Source: a virus. From it: a DNA stretch of 64,000 nucleotides. Under the pieces are notes generated by a model, which had not been told where the DNA came from, ran no database searches, and saw only the letters and a program-made list of their open reading frames with translations. Numbering within the stretch: the first letter of the stretch is position 1; the number at the start of each line of letters is the position of its first letter. Shown here piece by piece: positions 54,669 through 62,375 of the stretch. The stretch spans positions 1-64,000 of IMG/VR virus record IMGVR_UViG_3300011115_000183. The stretch is one strand, 5' to 3'. The position numbers and the translations under genes were made by a program.

Positions 54669-56221
54669 ATCCCCAACTCCTGTTTGTAAAGATCGACCAA
54701 CTTCTCATGTGAATCCACCTTGCCTTGAAGCATCTGGTACACCCTGCGCTCAACCTCCGCGCCCTGTAGATGCACCACCGTCATACTGTTGACCTGCCCA
54801 ACTCGGTCGATACGGGCAATACACTGTATGTACGTTTCTACGCTCATGACAGGCGACCAAAACACCACTGTGTCAGCGGCAGTCAGCGTTACCCCATGCG
54901 AGGCAGCTTGTGGCTGAATGACCAGAACACGTGGATCTTTTGCGGTTTGAAACTTGTTGATGATGTCAGACCGCAGTTTTGCACTGACGCTTCCTTCTAT
55001 GATTTCATTTATTACCCCCTGTTGATTTAAATGCCGCGCAACCAACTGGATGGTGTGGCTGTACGGTACGAACACAATGACCTTGTTATTGGTCTCATCA
55101 ATCACCTCCATCAAGGCATTGAGCCTTGGAGATACATCGAACTCAATGACTTCCCTGTCGTCTGTGTAGACAGCGCCACCAGCGATCTGCAACAGCTTGG
55201 TGAGCTTCGCCGCCGCATTAACAGCACTGACTGTTTCCCCCACTGCCTCGATGAGCAGTTGATCTCTCAACACCTTGTAATACTTGGCGGCTTGCGGAGA
55301 CAACGGTATCTCTCTGGTCTGGTACATCACCATAGGCAGGTCAAGACACTGAGCTTTTTCAAACCGGATGGCGGGTTGCAATGCGTTGAATACATCCTTC
55401 TGTGATGTCGCCTTGGGAACCCACTTGAACGGAGTTACTTGGTGCATGACTTTGTCACGCCACGATGTCATGTACTTGGGTACACCAATCGGGTTGACCA
55501 ACTTCGCCAACCCAAACGCATCCATCGGAGACTGCGATGCAGGTGTACCCGTCAGCATCCAAAGACGAGTCGTGGGGTTGATGAGTTTTGCCAAGGTCTT
55601 CCAACGTTTTGTAGTTACCGTTTTATATGCGTTCGCTTCGTCAATCACAATTAGGTCAAACCCTGCTTTACCTATTTCTTCGGAAACTGTTCCCACTCCA
55701 TCGAAGTTGATGATGACGAACTCGTACTCTCCGTTGATGACTTTCTTGCGCCTGTTTGCGTCGCCATACGCCACGCCCACAGTGCGGTGCATTGCTGTTT
55801 TAAAGATGTCAGCTTGCCATGCGGAGTACATGATTGAGAGAGGGCAGATGACCAATACCCGTTTGACGAGCTTCTCTTTCATCAGGTAGTCTGCCGCCCA
55901 AATGACAGACGATGTCTTGCCTGTGCCTGCTTCATTGAAGCAGAAGGCCCGCTGTCTTAAGGCAAGGTATGAGGCAGTAGTTTTCTGGTGGACGAATGGC
56001 GTATACATACCGGGCCAGTCGTACTCATTCGACATGGGAGATGGCGCATCCCCATAGACTTTGATGAGGCGTTGCATCTCTTTGATGCCCCAATACACCA
56101 TTACTTCAGCGAACTTGCCGTCGTCTCTTAGTACTTCGCACCTTTCAATGTGCCCGACCAAGTGACCAAGTTCGTTTGACGGTATCTTCATGTGAACCGC
56201 CGTGTTATCAATGACTTGCAT
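54665..56221 (-). CDS. SNF2/superfamily 2 helicase-like ATPase, 518 aa
   Basis: The first RecA-like domain has Walker A NEAGTGKTSS, a Walker B variant LIVIDEAN (DEAN rather than DEAH), and motif III LTGTPASQ. The second domain has KVIVFVPYSHT, VIQPQAASHGVTLTAADTVV and motif VI QCIARIDRVGQ. This is the SNF2 translocase pattern seen in many phages, where it may assist replication, recombination or removal of bound proteins. The start is preceded by AAAGGGA. A TGACCCC/GGGGTCA hairpin lies in the leader. Confidence 0.9.
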   Translation of the reverse strand: MQVIDNTAVHMKIPSNELGHLVGHIERCEVLRDDGKFAEVMVYWGIKEMQRLIKVYGDAPSPMSNEYDWPGMYTPFVHQKTTASYLALRQRAFCFNEAGTGKTSSVIWAADYLMKEKLVKRVLVICPLSIMYSAWQADIFKTAMHRTVGVAYGDANRRKKVINGEYEFVIINFDGVGTVSEEIGKAGFDLIVIDEANAYKTVTTKRWKTLAKLINPTTRLWMLTGTPASQSPMDAFGLAKLVNPIGVPKYMTSWRDKVMHQVTPFKWVPKATSQKDVFNALQPAIRFEKAQCLDLPMVMYQTREIPLSPQAAKYYKVLRDQLLIEAVGETVSAVNAAAKLTKLLQIAGGAVYTDDREVIEFDVSPRLNALMEVIDETNNKVIVFVPYSHTIQLVARHLNQQGVINEIIEGSVSAKLRSDIINKFQTAKDPRVLVIQPQAASHGVTLTAADTVVFWSPVMSVETYIQCIARIDRVGQVNSMTVVHLQGAEVERRVYQMLQGKVDSHEKLVDLYKQELGI

Positions 56222-56245
56222 ACTTCCCTTTACTGAATGAAACTG

Positions 56246-56264
56246 TGACCCCTTACGGGGGTCA
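56246..56264 (-). promoter_or_regulatory. leader hairpin TGACCCC-N5-GGGGTCA
   Basis: A perfect 7-bp stem 25 bases upstream of the SNF2-like start with no T-tract after it. The rest of the 56222-56395 gap has no gene and no promoter I can place firmly. Confidence 0.45.
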
Positions 56265-56395
56265 ATCGGTCAAGCCCGACGTGCGAAAGGAGAGGGATCT
56301 CGAAAACACCGCTTGACTGACATGGTTAATGGGGGGCCAAAATCGTGAAACAAAAACCCCCGTCACCGCACACTCATGCCTTAACGCGATGACTA

Positions 56396-56650
56396 TTACT
56401 TCATTGAACCATCTGAGTTTCTCTTGAACGATCGGTTTTTGCTTGGAGCTTCAAGTCGAACTCCGTCTTTGTTTGATCCACCTTTAGATAAAGCCTTGAC
56501 GTGTGCAACATCTTTTCCACTGCGGTCAACGCCTTTGGCATCAAGTTTTCTTCTGGCTCGTTGGCGCTCCATCCGGTCAGGCAACTCACCTCTTTGTTTT
56601 TGTTGTTCATATTCTTTCTTGTATGGTCTTGGTTTATTCTCGTATGGCAT
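56396..56650 (-). CDS. HNH-endonuclease-like protein with altered core, 84 aa
   Basis: The start chosen (MPYENKPRPYKKEY) has AAAGGAC upstream. The C-terminal half (KDVAHVKALSKGGSNKDGVR then LEAPSKNRSF) follows the HNH pattern in which a DxDHxxPLSKGG loop precedes an asparagine and NRS. Here the usual Asp before the His is Ala, so metal-dependent cutting may be lost; the His and the final Asn are kept. The protein is very basic. It could be a nuclease relative acting as a DNA-binding factor. Confidence 0.6.
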   Translation of the reverse strand: MPYENKPRPYKKEYEQQKQRGELPDRMERQRARRKLDAKGVDRSGKDVAHVKALSKGGSNKDGVRLEAPSKNRSFKRNSDGSMK

Positions 56651-56652
56651 GG

Positions 56653-57306
56653 TCAACGTCCTTTATGAAAGTCACAGGTTGTCACAGGACACCAGCCGCA
56701 CAGGGGTGTAGGGTTTGGGTTCCAGACGTTATTTTCGTACGAACCGTGCATCCTCAGCAAGTCTGCTTTAAACGCATCCCACAGTGCAGGAATCTGATCT
56801 CGGGTGTACTCCTCAGTGACGAACCCATCGTGCATCACGAACAGCAGACCAGCCTTGACCCGCATGATCTGGGGGAACTTGGCAAAGGTCATCAGCGCCA
56901 TCAGCTTTAATTGTTTTGTATCAGGATACTTGCTACTGCCTGTCTTGTAGTCGAGGATGTGCGCGAGGGCGTTGTCCAGAATCAGCAAGTCCACGATACC
57001 CCGCACCCAGTATCCCTTGCCATACTCACAGGCGTTACCTTCACGATCAAGAGCCATCCTCAGTTCTGGATGTTTCTCACCCTCAATATCCATCAACGTG
57101 TCCATCAGCGCCTTGAATCGTTCATAGTTCTTGGCAAGCGGAGTGCCATCCTTGACGTAGTTCTCAAGCGCCTTGTGTACCTCGTTGCCGTAGGTCATCT
57201 GTGGGGTGGGCTTGACAAAGAAACGCTTCAGTACCTTGATCTCTTGGTATTGCTTGGGGCAGTTGACGTACTGCTTGAACGATGAGAACGACCATGTGTA
57301 GCTCAT
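56653..57306 (-). CDS. Cas4/RecB-like PD-(D/E)XK exonuclease, 217 aa
   Basis: Catalytic residues are clear: H44 (EVHKALE), D106 (VRGIVDLLI), D119 and K121 (ILDYKTG), and Q132 (KQLKLMAL). One cysteine near the N-terminus (C16, in YVNCPKQY) and the C-terminal cluster (CGWCPVTTC) could hold an iron-sulfur cluster as in Cas4/AddB-type nucleases. In phages such enzymes process ends during recombination-dependent replication. It lies between HNH-like and small genes and near SNF2-like and polymerase genes. Confidence 0.85.
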   Translation of the reverse strand: MSYTWSFSSFKQYVNCPKQYQEIKVLKRFFVKPTPQMTYGNEVHKALENYVKDGTPLAKNYERFKALMDTLMDIEGEKHPELRMALDREGNACEYGKGYWVRGIVDLLILDNALAHILDYKTGSSKYPDTKQLKLMALMTFAKFPQIMRVKAGLLFVMHDGFVTEEYTRDQIPALWDAFKADLLRMHGSYENNVWNPNPTPLCGWCPVTTCDFHKGR

Positions 57307-57542
57307 TTTTTAAGTGCCCTTATGTAGACTGTCAATGAATCAATCGTGTCCTGCCCAAAGCCTGTCATTCTCTGAATGCTCATTGCCACTTCTTCGATCA
57401 CGCCATTGCGTAGCTCGTCGTAGAACTCCTGCTGTGTCTTAGCCTTCATCTGCATCCTGACGATCTCTTGCTTAACCTTGCTCATACGCTCAATGTCGTT
57501 GAACGCATCGTCTTCTGGGTCTGGGTATCTTGATTCAGTCAT
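57303..57542 (-). CDS. small helical protein, 79 aa, unknown function
   Basis: The start (MTESRYPDPEDDAF) is preceded by AGGGGGAAG; the longer frame overlaps the upstream gene's body. The product is helical with charged heptads (VKQEIVRMQMKAKTQQEFYD) and no catalytic motif. Both ends overlap neighbours by four bases. Function unknown; membership in the replication operon is clear. Confidence 0.65.
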   Translation of the reverse strand: MTESRYPDPEDDAFNDIERMSKVKQEIVRMQMKAKTQQEFYDELRNGVIEEVAMSIQRMTGFGQDTIDSLTVYIRALKK

Positions 57543-57763
57543 AGCTTCCCCCTTGTGATCTTTGGCTTTCTGTTCATGACATACCGCCAATACTTGAATG
57601 ACTTATGTCCTGCTCTCCACGCACCAACGTTGCAACGAACTGCGTACAAGAATATGCCCCACCTGTATCCCCAAGCAAGGTCTTTCTGCATGGCATCCCA
57701 GTCGGCAAAACAACCATCGCTGTATGTGATTCGGTATTTCATAGATCTTTTTTTACTTGACAT
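57539..57763 (-). CDS. small aromatic-rich protein, 74 aa, unknown function
   Basis: I keep the first ATG because GGAGAG lies nine bases before it, just inside the polymerase gene's end. The product is rich in Trp, Tyr and Arg (WGYRWGIFLYAVRCNVGAWR). An amphipathic or membrane-associated helix is possible. The family is not recognised. Confidence 0.55.
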   Translation of the reverse strand: MSSKKRSMKYRITYSDGCFADWDAMQKDLAWGYRWGIFLYAVRCNVGAWRAGHKSFKYWRYVMNRKPKITRGKL

Positions 57764-57766
57764 ATC

Positions 57767-59644
57767 TTAACACTCTCCGTAGCTATGTCCATACTTCGCC
57801 TCACAAGCCACGGGTAAACCCCTAGCCCATTCGGGTGGTACAGACATGCACTCGATCACATACTTCATCGCCTCGTCCTTCTCGGTTTCAAGGGGAACGA
57901 TCACTGCCGCATCATGCACGGTCAGGGCAACGCGGTGGCGCTTCTGTATATCAAGCATCTGTTCGCCAACGACAATCCTTGCCAACGCTTGAACCACGTT
58001 CTCCACCAATGAGCCGCCCCACAATGACACTGGCCCCTTGCGTGACTTGTACACGTATTGGCTTTTAGTTTCTTCAGTGTTGAGGTGAAGCTCAGGGTAA
58101 CGGATCATCAAGCCATTGGGCAGTTTGATTCCTTCGGGATGCACTTCCAAGCATTTGTTCTTGCCGTAGTAGTACGGCTTCTTGCCTTTAGGCCAGTCAG
58201 CCAAGTCCTTGATGACCCTGTCACCTTCTCGCCAAAGCTCGATCACCTTGTCGTTGGTATCACGGTATGTCTTAACAAACTCTTTAGCCTCGTCTTCAGT
58301 AACGATTGCTCCGGGAGGACTTGTCTTGAGCGTGTGCTGAAGTTTTAACGCACCAGTCCCGTAGCCTAGACCCAGAATACAGGTCTTGCCAACGAACCGT
58401 TCCACAGGATCTGCCTTTGTGATCGTACGACCATATATCTTGGAAGCAAAGACGGAGTAGACGTCCTCTCCGTTGGCGAACTGTTGGATGACATCTTCCT
58501 GCCCTGCCAACCATACGAGGATACGAGCTTCAATCTGGGACGAGTCACAGTTGATGACAACGTAATCGTCAGGCGGGATAACTGCGTTCTTGAGGGTTTT
58601 CTTTTTCTTATCTCGACTTGGCAGATTCTGGAAATTGACCTTATCAGAGCCAGCCCATCTGCCAGTGTGAGCGCCATAATATTTGAGAGGAATGGGGAGT
58701 CGTCCCTTGTTACGTTTACCCGTGTCGATGAAACGTTGAATGCGGGATTCTTCAAGGGTGGACATCGTGCCGAGTCGCACAGCGCAGAGTTGTTGAATGA
58801 ACTCATCATCGCCTTCAGCCAATGCCAGAAAGCCTTCATCATTTTTAGCCAACGCATAAGTCATCTCCCCTTTGGATTTCTTACCCTTACTTGGTTTCAT
58901 CGGTACTTCAACGCCATGCTCCGTCAGGATAGCGGCAAACTGCTTGCCACTTGCCAACTTTTTGCGCACCTCTTCTTCGTCCTTGCACTTGAGTTGTTCC
59001 ATCAATGTCTGGAGCAACGCCATCTTTTCTTCTTTGAGTTCGATGAGGCGATCTTGAAGTAGCACATCATCCACATGGAACACAGGTTCGGTAAACATTC
59101 TTAATGTCATGTCGATGAGATCTAATTCATTCTGCGGGAACGCGCTCGCAAGAACTTGGAAAAGGTCAAACGTAAGATTCACGTCGTTCTTGCAATACTC
59201 ACCGTATCGCTGGAGTTCTTCTTCAGTGAAGTCGAGCCTACGCTTACCTTCCGCGTGTATCACCTCATCGCCTTTCTCGCCAAGTCCATAGCGCAGAGCC
59301 AACGCCTTGAGCGAGCCACCTGCCTCTACGCCGTGAATCGCCCTCGCCATGCACAAGGTGTCGTACAGATAAGCGGGGTGACAGTCGAAGTGCCAAGAAA
59401 GAATACATGCGTCGAACAACGTGTTGTGTGCAAGCAGGGCCGCCTCACTCCAGTTGATCTTCTTCAAATGTTCTTTTACCTCAGCGTGTGTTCCTGAGAA
59501 CCATGTGGTCGGTTGATCGTCAATCCTTACCCCCACGCCGATCACCTCGAAGCGACGATCACGCACGTACTCCTCAGTGGTCTGGGTTCTAAAGCCCAAG
59601 CCCTTGGTGTAATAGGATTCAAAGTCCAGTGTTACGAAACTCAC
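57767..59644 (-). CDS. DNA polymerase, family A, with 3'-5' exonuclease domain, 625 aa
   Basis: The N-terminal exonuclease has DEDD-type residues: D7 and E9 (TLDFESYY), D78 (AHNTLFDAC) and the YCKND motif (Y150, D154). Polymerase motif A (INCDSSQIEARILV, near 363), motif B (RFVGKTCILGLGYGTG, near 415) and motif C (ALTVHDAAVIV, near 573) follow. In motif C the usual HDE is HDA: the catalytic Asp is kept and the following Glu is Ala. This is the replicative polymerase; it acts with the primase-helicase and the putative ssDNA-binding protein. Confidence 0.95.
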   Translation of the reverse strand: MSFVTLDFESYYTKGLGFRTQTTEEYVRDRRFEVIGVGVRIDDQPTTWFSGTHAEVKEHLKKINWSEAALLAHNTLFDACILSWHFDCHPAYLYDTLCMARAIHGVEAGGSLKALALRYGLGEKGDEVIHAEGKRRLDFTEEELQRYGEYCKNDVNLTFDLFQVLASAFPQNELDLIDMTLRMFTEPVFHVDDVLLQDRLIELKEEKMALLQTLMEQLKCKDEEEVRKKLASGKQFAAILTEHGVEVPMKPSKGKKSKGEMTYALAKNDEGFLALAEGDDEFIQQLCAVRLGTMSTLEESRIQRFIDTGKRNKGRLPIPLKYYGAHTGRWAGSDKVNFQNLPSRDKKKKTLKNAVIPPDDYVVINCDSSQIEARILVWLAGQEDVIQQFANGEDVYSVFASKIYGRTITKADPVERFVGKTCILGLGYGTGALKLQHTLKTSPPGAIVTEDEAKEFVKTYRDTNDKVIELWREGDRVIKDLADWPKGKKPYYYGKNKCLEVHPEGIKLPNGLMIRYPELHLNTEETKSQYVYKSRKGPVSLWGGSLVENVVQALARIVVGEQMLDIQKRHRVALTVHDAAVIVPLETEKDEAMKYVIECMSVPPEWARGLPVACEAKYGHSYGEC

Positions 59645-59838
59645 TTGCCGCCCTTTCTTATAAGCTTTCCTGCTTTTCTGAATATTGTCAACATCGACTT
59701 GTACGCAACTCCAAACCTATCCGCAATTTCTTTTTTGGGTACGCCCTGCGCATACAGACTGAAAGCTCTGCGCTCATCAATAGCGGGTAGTTTCCTACCT
59801 GAGTTAGTTCTAGCCCCGCCATGTTTCTTTACAGTCAT
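59641..59838 (-). CDS. small HTH protein, 65 aa
   Basis: The basic N-terminus (MTVKKHGGARTNSGRKLP) resembles that of small phage DNA-binding proteins. Residues 24-53 (AFSLYAQGVPKKEIADRFGV then AYKSMLTIF) form a resolvase/Hin-like helix-turn-helix. GGGGGAA precedes the start. It overlaps the zinc-finger gene upstream by 29 bases and the polymerase gene by four, so it may autoregulate or act on the replication operon. Confidence 0.65.
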   Translation of the reverse strand: MTVKKHGGARTNSGRKLPAIDERRAFSLYAQGVPKKEIADRFGVAYKSMLTIFRKAGKLIRKGGK

Positions 59839-59977
59839 GCTGTTCCCCCGCTGTTTTCGTTACAAAAATGAGTTGGCACTTGGTACATCGCCAAAGCGTT
59901 CCTTGCTCGATGACAGTCCTGCGCCCACCACGCTCACCACGTAGCTTGCCAAAGAATGTTCTGATTGCTTCAAGCAC
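59810..59977 (-). CDS. small zinc-finger protein with GTG start, 55 aa
   Basis: The GTG start overlaps the upstream stop by eight bases and has GGGAG six bases before it. The product (VLEAIRTFFGKLRGERGG ... LWRCTKCQLIFVTKTAGEQH DC) has CTKC and a following HDC, giving C-x2-C and H-x-C zinc ligands. The frame on this strand that starts further upstream (59860-60078) reads across the junction and has no such motif. Function unknown; DNA binding is likely. Confidence 0.6.
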   Translation of the reverse strand: MLEAIRTFFGKLRGERGGRRTVIEQGTLWRCTKCQLIFVTKTAGEQHDCKETWRG

Positions 59978-60215
59978 GGTTCTTCTCCCTTTCTTTCATC
60001 CTTGCAACACGTTCCATCCGCTTCTTGTGTGCGGTCGTGTATATAACGTATTCCATGATCGACTTCACTTTGTCCCAATACGCTTCTGCGAGTTGAAACT
60101 TCTCCATGACTCCGCTGTCAGCGTCTTGTCTCGCCTTGGCTTCGATGACTCGCATACGCTCATCGCCTACAACTTCCTTGCAAGTGTCAATGTCGAAACT
60201 CTTAGGCGTCACCAC
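59970..60215 (-). CDS. basic helical protein, 81 aa, unknown function
   Basis: The product is helical and highly charged throughout (MRVIEAKARQDADSGVMEKF and HKKRMERVARMKEREKNRA). AAGGGGAAG precedes the start, which overlaps the end of the gene upstream. A coiled-coil or nucleic-acid-binding role is possible. The family is not recognised. Confidence 0.6.
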   Translation of the reverse strand: MVTPKSFDIDTCKEVVGDERMRVIEAKARQDADSGVMEKFQLAEAYWDKVKSIMEYVIYTTAHKKRMERVARMKEREKNRA

Positions 60216-60799
60216 AGCTTCCCCTTGCCTGATGCAATAATGCCGCCCCAGAAACTTGGGTCAACGCCAATAGCCGCACCTTCTTGCCTGACCTGCGCTT
60301 GACCGAACCCGCCCTGCACCACACCTTGCACATTAGTACTGCCAGTGGTAGTGGTGAAATACCCAGAGCCGCCAGCTGAGTTTTGCAACATTTGCTGTTG
60401 CGCCGCCGCATGTTGTATAGGGTTTTTTATTACCTGCGCCGCCTGTGAACCATACATTGCCCTTGGGTCAGTCCATGTGCCGCCGCTACCGCCCCCGCCA
60501 GCGAGTACTGCATTGACAGTATTTCCCTTGACGATATACGGACTTGGCTGTTCTTGTTTCACTTCTTCGCCTGCAAGTCGCTTGAAGACCCGCTCGTTAA
60601 AGTCGTCCCGATAGAACGCTGTCTTTGCATCCTGCAACGCCTTGCGCTCTTCATCGTCGCCAACACGCCATGCGTAGTCAAGTAGGTCTGACCACTTCCC
60701 GCCAAACGATTCGCCCTCGTATGGCACATTACCGTCTGTGAGGAACTCCTCGGGGTTGGTCTTCATCCGATCAAGCAAAATTTCTAATCCTGTCAGCAT
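60209..60799 (-). CDS. phage protein with Gly/Gln-rich C-terminus, 196 aa
   Basis: I chose the ATG (MLTGLEILLDRMKTNPEE) seven bases after TAAGGAG; an ATG immediately before it is slightly too close. The first 95 residues form a folded domain (KWSDLLDYAWRVGDDEERKA then FNERVFKRLAGEEV) that recurs in phage proteins of unknown function. The rest is Gly/Gln/Thr-rich and probably flexible. It lies between small helical genes in the replication arm. Confidence 0.6.
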   Translation of the reverse strand: MLTGLEILLDRMKTNPEEFLTDGNVPYEGESFGGKWSDLLDYAWRVGDDEERKALQDAKTAFYRDDFNERVFKRLAGEEVKQEQPSPYIVKGNTVNAVLAGGGGSGGTWTDPRAMYGSQAAQVIKNPIQHAAAQQQMLQNSAGGSGYFTTTTGSTNVQGVVQGGFGQAQVRQEGAAIGVDPSFWGGIIASGKGKLW

Positions 60800-60807
60800 C
60801 ATCGCTC

Positions 60808-60832
60808 TCCTTAAATAACTGGCATCAAATAA
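60808..60832. repeat. distant copy of paralog-cassette boundary block
   Basis: CCTTAAATAACTGGCATCAA at this site resembles CCTTACATAACTGGCATCAA at 8228-8247, with one change. As at the tandem paralogs, it lies just beyond a rho-independent terminator. Here it also supplies the ribosome site of the next gene. Confidence 0.5.
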
Positions 60833-60848
60833 CAAATTCAATGGGCGC

Positions 60849-60873
60849 AAAAAAAGGCATGGCGAACCATGCC
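60849..60873 (-). terminator. rho-independent terminator after DUF3310 gene
   Basis: GGCATGG and CCATGCC form a 7-bp stem on the minus strand with a 4-base loop, followed by seven T residues. It is seven bases beyond the stop codon. Confidence 0.9.
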
Positions 60874-60879
60874 TACGAA

Positions 60880-61338
60880 TCAAGCCTGTGCTTTGTTGAT
60901 CTCTCTGTTGAGATACCACTGAGCCTTCTGCAAGTCTTGTAGCTTGTTGCCTTTGTGATCTGCTCGGGTGATGTACTTCACCACGTTGCCAAGGTTATAG
61001 CCAAGATTCTTTGCCTCGATGAAGTCGATGGTCTCGATACCACCTGTCTTGTAATGCTCGGGATGATTCACTGGGTCAGCCTTCGGTTCTTCCATCTCGA
61101 TCGGGAAATGTGTTTCTACGATACTTGGGGCTTTATTTAGCGTTCCGTCTGGGGGCGGATTTTTAAACGTGCCGTCTGCGGTTTTGTAAATCCCCATAGC
61201 CTTCCTCTGTGTGTTTAACAGCACATGGGCTTGCTGTGTTGAACAGTCGAGCAACTCGACTACTGCCCCTGCTTTGGTGTTCGGATTTCTGCGCAACAGC
61301 ATTCTTACTTTTGCGGCCTTGTTGATTCTCTTAGTCAT
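60880..61338 (-). CDS. DUF3310 domain protein with N-terminal HTH, 152 aa
   Basis: Residues 88-148 (DPVNHPEHYKTGGIETIDFI, LGYNLGNVVKYITRADHKGN, LQDLQKAQWYLNREI) are a clear DUF3310 domain, widespread in phages and sometimes labelled nucleotide-kinase-like, though its activity is not settled. Residues 1-50 (AAKVRMLLRRNPNTKAGAVV) look like a winged-helix or HTH unit that could bind DNA. The gene ends in a strong terminator. It follows a small gene with four-base overlap. Confidence 0.85.
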   Translation of the reverse strand: MTKRINKAAKVRMLLRRNPNTKAGAVVELLDCSTQQAHVLLNTQRKAMGIYKTADGTFKNPPPDGTLNKAPSIVETHFPIEMEEPKADPVNHPEHYKTGGIETIDFIEAKNLGYNLGNVVKYITRADHKGNKLQDLQKAQWYLNREINKAQA

Positions 61339-61534
61339 CTGCCTTCTCCTTTTTGGTACGGCGTTTCACTGATACGATTCCTGCCCCATGCAGGTTTCGT
61401 TCCTCTTGCATCAAGTCTGCAAGTTCATAAGCAAGGGCGGGTATCTCAGGGGCGAAATGCCCTTTCATCAATAGCCCCACCATCGCAAATCCTGCGTGAA
61501 GATCACGCAAATTACTTCTGTCCTGCTCATCCAT
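61331..61534 (-). CDS. small helical protein, 67 aa, unknown function
   Basis: The product (LRDLHAGFAMVGLLMKGHFA then PEIPALAYELADLMQEERN) is predicted helical with a basic C-terminus. AAGGAG lies upstream, inside the end of the small membrane gene, and the stop overlaps the DUF3310 gene. Function not recognised. Confidence 0.65.
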   Translation of the reverse strand: MDEQDRSNLRDLHAGFAMVGLLMKGHFAPEIPALAYELADLMQEERNLHGAGIVSVKRRTKKEKADD

Positions 61535-61645
61535 TTAAAAACTCCTTGGTAATGCTGACGCTATCCACCAACCTAATATGACCAGTCCAGTCACCACGAC
61601 CGCCAACATATTCAGTGCAAAGACTGTCCACCAAAATACTTTCAT
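61535..61645 (-). CDS. 36-residue single-span membrane protein
   Basis: The start overlaps the nuclease stop (ATGA) and the stop directly abuts the next start (TAAATG). The product MKVFWWTVFALNMLAVVV continues as one membrane span to GWWIASALPRSF. The exact packing between two genes argues for a real gene. A holin-accessory or membrane regulatory role is only a guess. Confidence 0.6.
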   Translation of the reverse strand: MKVFWWTVFALNMLAVVVTGLVILGWWIASALPRSF

Positions 61646-61935
61646 TTGTTTGCCTTAATAAATACTTCAAACGCTATAAGGTTGTCCTCGTTCACAACCC
61701 ACCACACCCCACCTGCGTCCTGAATGTTGTCTAAGTGTTTGTGTTGCAATGCTGTGGGTACTCCTCCATTTGCCTTGGCCTCTACTGCAAGAAACTTTCC
61801 ATTGAGACAACACAGGAAGTCAGGTACGCCTGAGTTGCCGTACCCTGTACCCATCGGCATAGCGTAGTAAACACCATGTAGTTGAAGAATCTTCTTGATG
61901 TTGGCCTTGACCTTGGCTTCGGGTGTTCTAGCCAT
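61642..61935 (-). CDS. VRR-NUC domain nuclease, 97 aa
   Basis: Catalytic residues of the PD-(D/E)XK superfamily VRR-NUC group are all present: GNSGVPDFLCC with D39, FLAVEAKA with E52 and K54, and Q64. The protein is the minimal single-domain type found in many phages, which act on branched or structured DNA such as Holliday junctions. It may resolve replication intermediates for packaging. Start and stop overlap its neighbours. Confidence 0.9.
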   Translation of the reverse strand: MARTPEAKVKANIKKILQLHGVYYAMPMGTGYGNSGVPDFLCCLNGKFLAVEAKANGGVPTALQHKHLDNIQDAGGVWWVVNEDNLIAFEVFIKANK

Positions 61936-62215
61936 TTGCTTTCTCCCGCAGTTTCTTTATGTGATCGTCCCAACGATTGCTGTTCATGTGCTTCCACTTC
62001 TCAAGCTTGTCAGCTATGAATGTCTCATTGCCTTTAAACAGGCGTGTGTTCAGTGCCATGCTCGCCACTGTTTCCATGTCTACTGCGTGTTCACGCACTT
62101 CTTCTGCCCTGCGTTTCACCCCGCCAATCGCAGACAAGATAATGCTCTGCATCATCACTGGGTCTTTTGAGCGATGCGCTACCTCGGATAAGAATTTTTG
62201 GTCTTCAATGTTCAT
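61928..62215 (-). CDS. helical protein, 95 aa, unknown function
   Basis: GAGAAGACAC precedes the start. The product is helical and charged (FLSEVAHRSKDPVMMQSIIL and MALNTRLFKGNETFIADKLE) with no motif I recognise. It overlaps the small Cys-containing gene upstream and the VRR-NUC gene downstream, so the three are translated together. Confidence 0.6.
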   Translation of the reverse strand: MNIEDQKFLSEVAHRSKDPVMMQSIILSAIGGVKRRAEEVREHAVDMETVASMALNTRLFKGNETFIADKLEKWKHMNSNRWDDHIKKLREKANG

Positions 62216-62375
62216 GTGTCTTCTCCTTGAGTTTGGCTTCCGCTTCTAATGCCCTCTCTTGCCAATAATGCACATCACACAATTCGCCTTGGTCAATGTC
62301 ATCCATGTACAAATTAAAAGCGTAGCTTGCGCATTGGAAGCCATCTTTTTTAATGTGTTTGCATCTCTTGTTCAT
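62205..62375 (-). CDS. small Cys-containing protein, 56 aa
   Basis: I chose the ATG giving MNKRCKHIKKDGFQC, with GAGGAGA six bases upstream and an ATGA overlap with the upstream stop. The residues CKHIKKDGFQC and ELCDVHY could form a four-ligand zinc site (C, C, C, H), as in small zinc-binding phage proteins. The C-terminus is a charged helix. Function unknown. Confidence 0.6.
   Translation of the reverse strand: MNKRCKHIKKDGFQCASYAFNLYMDDIDQGELCDVHYWQERALEAEAKLKEKTHEH

Noticed and set aside
59860-60078. 72-codon minus-strand frame overlapping the zinc-finger gene
   Set aside because: The competing frame with a GTG start has a CxxC/HxC motif, a ribosome site and a stop-start overlap; this one has none of these.
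61143-61160. Seventh TTCCGTC hairpin
   Set aside because: It lies inside the DUF3310 coding sequence, has an imperfect right arm (GGCGGAT), and is explained by coding for DGT repeats.
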